From: Candidatus Methylomirabilis lanthanidiphila
GTDB taxonomy: Bacteria > Methylomirabilota > Methylomirabilia > Methylomirabilales > Methylomirabilaceae
DNA length: 64,000 nucleotides
Direction of reading: 5' to 3'
Assembly: GCA_902196205.1 (NCBI GenBank)
Contig: CABIKM010000015.1
Coordinates: forward strand, 62,001-126,000
Below are positions 60,318 through 64,000 of this stretch, one piece after another. A program made the position numbers and the translations under genes. The notes under the pieces were generated by a model that saw only the letters and a program-made list of their open reading frames with translations, ran no database searches and was not told the DNA's origin. Every line of letters starts with the position of its first letter. Position 1 is the first letter of the stretch.

Positions 60318-60636
60318 CACACCGACGGCTACGCAAGCGCATATTACAGATCGAGCATCCGGCACGCCGCAGTTAGGTTCATGATGCGAAATGCGCGCTT
60401 GGTCGCCACAGTCTCCGCCCCCGCTCAGTACTGGCCCACGATTCCCGCGCTCGTGGGTCCCGGGTATCCGACGTCTTTGGTGGCGGTTGCAGAAGAGCGG
60501 GGCGTGATGTGCATTGAGACGCTCGTCGAGCAAACCGTTCCTCGGCTCCAGTACACAGAACGGCTCCTCCCTCGTTAGCCTTCGAGGAGTCGATCGGGTT
60601 CTGGAGATCTTCGTTCATCTTCGCCCGAGCAACGGG
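60318..60636. other. Stretch without recognisable genes
   Basis: Short overlapping frames on both strands, none convincing. It lies just beyond the broken C-terminal end of the brxL remnant and is probably decayed DNA. Confidence 0.4.
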
Positions 60637-61520
60637 TTACCGTCTCACCGATGGGCACACGATCTCCCAGGAATGGAAATCTACACCCCGGAACTCCTCG
60701 GGTTTCATTATCGCCAGTTGGTCGATGACTCGTTTCCGCATTTCCACGGAAAAGTCAATGAGCGGGGCGATCTCGTTACGGGTCATAGACTCGGGAGTGC
60801 GGTGCGGATAGAGCAGTTTGAGCAGGCCGGCGGCGGTCTTCTTGATGGCATCCTGGTTGCGCCCTGTCATGCCCTTCATGTCCACGCAGGCGGACACGTG
60901 GGTCTGGACATTCCGCCGCCGGAGTTCAGCGAAGATCTCGGCCATGTCGTCGGTCAGGAATCCGTAACCCGTGGCGTAGTTCTCCGGACGGATCTTGGGC
61001 ATCTCCCAGCCCGGCAAATAGGCATGGATGCGGTCGAGGAATGCGGCATCCTGCAATTCCGCCGGTAGAACCTCGAAGAGATGCCTGTACGTGGCGTCTG
61101 CCTGTTTCCTCTCCAGATCGGTGTCGATGTCCCCCCCAGCACAATCGAGCACTGAGCAGAAAACTCCTGGTCCCCCCGGCTGAACTTACCGGTCTGCATA
61201 TAGTCCTTCAGGACGCTGATGCTGGACTCGGCATCATCAAAGCGGGTGTTGGCGATTTCATCGAAGAACACGACGTGTTTGAGGCCAATGACGCCCAGCT
61301 TGCGGGTTCCCTTATTGTAAAAGAGTGTTGCCGGCGTCGCCTTGCCCCCTGACACGACGAATGAGCGGTTGGATGTATTGCGGAAGGTGTAGGTCTTGCC
61401 CGTTTCCCGCGGCCCCAGTTCGATCAGGTTGTAGTTGGATTCGACAAACGGCACCAACCGAAGGAGCATCAGCATCTTCGTCCGGCGGTCGAAACGGACC
61501 GGATTGAAACCGATAGGGAG
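60637..61520 (-). pseudogene. brxL: Truncated, frameshifted brxL (BREX Lon-like protein)
   Basis: Two minus-strand frames join into one BrxL-like protein. The first gives IGFNPVRFDRR, LRLVPFVESNYNLIELGPRE, TGKTYTFRNTSNRSFVVSGG and VVFFDEIANTRFDDAESSI (an AAA ATPase with Walker A and B). The second resumes at DIDTDLERKQ and continues HLFEVLPAELQDAAFLDRIH and AYLPGWEMPKIRPENYATGY. The break falls on a run of seven C (plus strand 61131-61137). The N-terminus and the C-terminal Lon-like protease part are missing. No other BREX genes are nearby. Confidence 0.85.
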
Positions 61521-61566
61521 GCGCCAACGAGCAATCAGCGCAGCGCACGCGCTCGTGATCCGAAAC

Positions 61567-62150
61567 ATGGATCTGGTCGAGCAGAGCCGCCAGAATGAGT
61601 CTACGCCCCTGGACAACGACTTCGCCCGGCTCGCTGATCTTATCAGACAGATTCAGGTCCCCTACCGGGAGCTCGTGGAACGGGCCATCAATGATCCATC
61701 GTGTTGGACGAGGTTCTGCCGCGCCCCGGCGTCTACCGACCACCACCATGCCCACGTCGGGGGGCTCTTGCGTCACACGATCGAGGTAATGGAGTTTGGG
61801 ATCAAACCGCTGCCGCTGCTGCCGGTTAAGGTAAACCCCAGTCTGCTGCTGACGGCCGGGCTCTTTCACGATCTGGGTAAGATCGACGCCTACACGGAAC
61901 ATGCCCCCTACGCGCTCACCCCGTTGGGGAAGGCATGGGGACATCAGGTGCTCGGGCTCCGCGGTACCTCTTGCCGCTGCTGGAGCACACTCCGTCCCTG
62001 CCCCCTGAGGCCGGAGGTCGGCTGCTTTCCGCGCTCCGCCTGATTCCTTCTCAGCGCGCCTCGTCGATCCCGCCAGAGCAAGAGATACTCGCCACCTTGG
62101 ACGGGCTGAGTGGCCAGTTATCTCGGATAGGCCGTTTGATGGCGGCCTAA
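61567..62150 (+). pseudogene. Frameshifted HD-domain protein
   Basis: The first frame, from ATG 61567, gives FARLADLIRQIQVPYRELVE and the HD phosphohydrolase motifs HAHVGGLLRHTIEVMEFG and LLTAGLFHDLGKIDAYTEH. Near 61945-61965 the frame shifts, and the rest (YLLPLLEHTPSLPPEAGGRL, EILATLDGLSG) is read in the next frame to 62150. It resembles HD proteins of mobile elements and relaxase-like TraI_2 proteins. Intact it would be about 190 residues. Confidence 0.75.
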
Positions 62151-62372
62151 ACGACGCGCTCACAACAGCATGATCGACTCAACGTCGGTCTTGCGCATTG
62201 ATCGGGACAGTATGCACGATACCTTCACCTGATGCAGATACAGACAGTCGTGGCACAGCAGGAACACCAGAAGGAGTACAGGCACGGTCGCGGGGTACGG
62301 AGGCGGAATACGATTGACCGGCGGCTAATTATTTCCATTATCTACTAGCTGATTAGGTGTATAATCACTGCT

Positions 62373-63533
62373 ATGTTCCTGCCATACGACGCGACAGCCG
62401 TCCTCGATCTGACCGAGGAACTCAACCGCTGGAAAACCCAGCTCGACTACCGGGGTCCGGTGCCCCGGACATGGGCTGGTCGTCTTCGCCGCGATCTCGA
62501 GGCGGAGGCTGTTGCTGCGTCCACCTCGATGGAAGGAGTCCCGGTCACGGTCGAAGAGGTGCGCCACATCCTCGTCGGCGACCGCCCCGCGCAGACGCGC
62601 GAAGAGGACGCGGCCCTCGTCCGCGGGTACCGTGATGCGATGAGCTTCGTCCTGCGCCGCGCCGACGATGCGGCGTTCAGGTGGGATCGCGAGCTTCTCG
62701 TTGGTCTGCATGATCGCATCCTCGCCGGCCACTGGGGTGCGGGCGCCGGTCGGTTCCGAACCGGGGTGGCGCATCTCGTCGACAATCGCACCGGTCAGCT
62801 CGTGTTTCAGCCGCCGGCTGCTGAGGAGGTCCCCGAACTCGTCGATCGCGCGTGTGCCTCCATCGACAGGGGACTGGAGCATCCTGCCATCGGTGCCGCA
62901 TGGATCCACGTGGCGATTGCTGCGATTCATCCGTTCACGGACGGGAACGGCCGCGCTGCACGCGTCGTCGCCTCGCTGGCGATGTACCGTGGGGGTTTCA
63001 AGCTACCCGAATTTACCTCGCTCGAAGAATGGTGGGGACGCCACCTGTCCGACTACTATGCGAGCTTCCACTGTCTGGGAGCGGCCTTCGACCCGACGGC
63101 CGATGTGACGCCCTTCATCCGAGCGCACCTGGAGGCCCAGCTTCATCAGGTGCGGGCGCTTGACCTGCGGGAACGTGTGCAGCATAGGATTTGGACGGCG
63201 ATCGAAGAGGCGGTCACGGCTGCGGGCCTCGATCCGCGCCTGGCCAACGCCGTATGGGATGCCTTCTTTGGCCGGAGCGTGACCCCCCGGTACTACCGGC
63301 CCCTCGCGGATGTGAGCGTGGCGACGGCAACGAAGGATCTCGCCATGGCCGTCGCCGCCGGTCTGCTGCGGCCGGTCGGCCGGGCGAGGTCCCGCACCTA
63401 TCAGGCAGGCGAGGCACTGTACGCGCGAATCGGTGCAGCCCTCGGCGTCCCAGTCGCAGAGTCTGGCGAGCCGGCGCGTGGGACGATCATCGGCGAACTC
63501 ACGAAGCGGGTGGCGTCGGAACGGCCACGGTAG
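62373..63533 (+). CDS. Fic-family AMP-transferase-like protein
   Basis: A 386-residue protein with the complete Fic motif HPFTDGNGRAAR (H186 catalytic). Near residue 50 is an inhibitory-helix motif STSMEG (S/TxxxEG), so this is a self-inhibited class II Fic. A flap-like region and a C-terminal winged-helix-like part (ATKDLAMAVAAGLLRPVGRA) complete the usual Fic plus DNA-binding layout. It may modify a target protein by adding AMP. The ribosome binding site is weak. It sits between decayed mobile-element genes. Confidence 0.92.
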   Translation: MFLPYDATAVLDLTEELNRWKTQLDYRGPVPRTWAGRLRRDLEAEAVAASTSMEGVPVTVEEVRHILVGDRPAQTREEDAALVRGYRDAMSFVLRRADDAAFRWDRELLVGLHDRILAGHWGAGAGRFRTGVAHLVDNRTGQLVFQPPAAEEVPELVDRACASIDRGLEHPAIGAAWIHVAIAAIHPFTDGNGRAARVVASLAMYRGGFKLPEFTSLEEWWGRHLSDYYASFHCLGAAFDPTADVTPFIRAHLEAQLHQVRALDLRERVQHRIWTAIEEAVTAAGLDPRLANAVWDAFFGRSVTPRYYRPLADVSVATATKDLAMAVAAGLLRPVGRARSRTYQAGEALYARIGAALGVPVAESGEPARGTIIGELTKRVASERPR

Positions 63534-63678
63534 GATAATCCACCTATTTCGGCCAGGCAACCGCAAGGAATCCGCCCGGTACGTGCCGGCCCGGCGCTGA
63601 AGCTCCTGTCTCTTGTTGACAAGCACAGCATCACGGCGGCGGCCTAAATATCGCTATCGCAGGTCCATTCAGCGTTAG

Positions 63679-63818
63679 GAGGCGTCAACAATTAACATTT
63701 ACATCTACTAAAGCTAAAGCAACAAACCCCCCTTCATCCCTCTTTCGAAAGGGGGAAAGAGGGGGGTTTGTGCATTGTTCGGGTCATGAATATGTACATG
63801 TTATTCTTTGACGCTGCC
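63679..63818. mobile_element. 140-bp MITE-like element with TTAG target duplication
   Basis: Flanked by TTAG at 63675-63678 and 63819-63822. Terminal inverted repeats of about 24 bp share GCGTCAA, AACAT and TACAT in the same order (about 19 of 24 matching). In the middle is the large palindrome at 63724-63769. It has no coding capacity and interrupts the DUF433 remnant. Confidence 0.8.
63724..63769. repeat. C-run/G-run palindromic repeat inside the MITE
   Basis: AAACCCCCC and GGGGGGTTT ends with CCCTCTTTC and GAAAGGGGG inner arms. Same style as the palindromes at 34593 and 38241. Confidence 0.8.
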
Positions 63819-64000
63819 TTAGCTCACTATTTCGATCATCAGCAAGAGATCGACCGCGAACCGGAGGTCTCGACTGATGCCGAACAGTGGAAACAACAGG
63901 TAGTTCCGCATCCCAGAGCGGCGACCACGCCGCAGCCAGCTCAACAGACTGCTTGATCCCACCACCTACTCCGTCACGTTGGAGACACTGACCCGCGCGG

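Larger units (their letters stand above)
63651..63929 (+). pseudogene. Decayed DUF433 antitoxin copy split by an insertion
   Basis: Two pieces, 63651-63678 and 63823-63929, match 57123-57255 of the intact DUF433 gene (HYFDHQQEIDREPEVSTDAE in the second piece). Removing the 140-bp insert and one TTAG restores a gap-free alignment across the junction. The 5' part and the toxin gene are absent. Confidence 0.85.

Noticed and set aside
1-64000. CRISPR array
   Set aside because: No regularly spaced direct repeats of 23-40 nt with unique spacers were seen; repeats found are palindromic and scattered.

Overview
The window looks like a piece of a GC-rich Gram-negative chromosome. Outer-membrane porins, a TonB-dependent receptor, many signal peptides and lipoboxes, B12-dependent methionine synthase, and a very dense set of copper proteins are all present. 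The mix of NosL proteins, a nitrosocyanin-like cupredoxin, SmbP-type small metal-binding proteins and a copper TonB receptor suggests a copper-hungry methane or nitrogen oxidiser. My best guess is the NC10 phylum (Candidatus Methylomirabilis-like); this is inference from gene content, since no rRNA is present.

Positions 1-1800 hold a small helix-turn-helix protein and a radical SAM protein. Positions 1.8-8.6 kb are a tightly packed operon: ZIP transporter, Met/Gly-rich CpxP-like protein, MacB-type ABC permease and ATPase, a polytopic protein with CxxC, NosL, and a NosL domain fused to an outer-membrane beta-barrel. Positions 9.5-14.7 kb hold a HlyD/FtsX/ATPase exporter, an ECF sigma factor and its zinc-finger anti-sigma; a shared 33-nt block containing GGAACTT precedes the units on both sides. 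Positions 15-24 kb continue the metal theme: CopD-like protein, nitrosocyanin-like cupredoxin, two copies of an unrecognised two-gene module each followed by a conserved 124-nt hairpin element, an HMA-like secreted protein, an OprC/NosA-type copper receptor, a YcnI-like protein, and two SmbP paralogues separated by a decayed copy of the metH 3' end. Together 1.8-24.1 kb reads as a copper uptake, trafficking and stress island.

Positions 24.3-43 kb: metH (minus), a phosphate-type porin, a broken toxin-antitoxin locus, then a zinc/manganese uptake operon (Fur-family regulator with a palindromic operator on its promoter, His-rich membrane protein, porin, ZnuA-, ZnuC- and ZnuB-like proteins), peroxiredoxin, DoxX, folC, glmU and glmS. 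Positions 43-50 kb (minus strand): higBA, succinate dehydrogenase, a coiled-coil lipoprotein, malate and isocitrate dehydrogenases. Positions 50-56 kb: macro-domain protein, AbrB/VapC pair, OpuC-type osmoprotectant transporter, EgtD-like methyltransferase, a Spy/CpxP-like lipoprotein and tRNA-Leu(UAA).

Positions 56.9-64 kb are accessory and decayed: a DUF433/DUF5615 toxin-antitoxin pair, two overlapping lipoprotein genes, a frameshifted brxL remnant, a frameshifted HD-domain gene, a Fic protein, and a second DUF433 copy split by a 140-bp MITE-like insertion with a TTAG target duplication. Short palindromic repeats of several families are scattered through the window, one of them read in frame inside folC.
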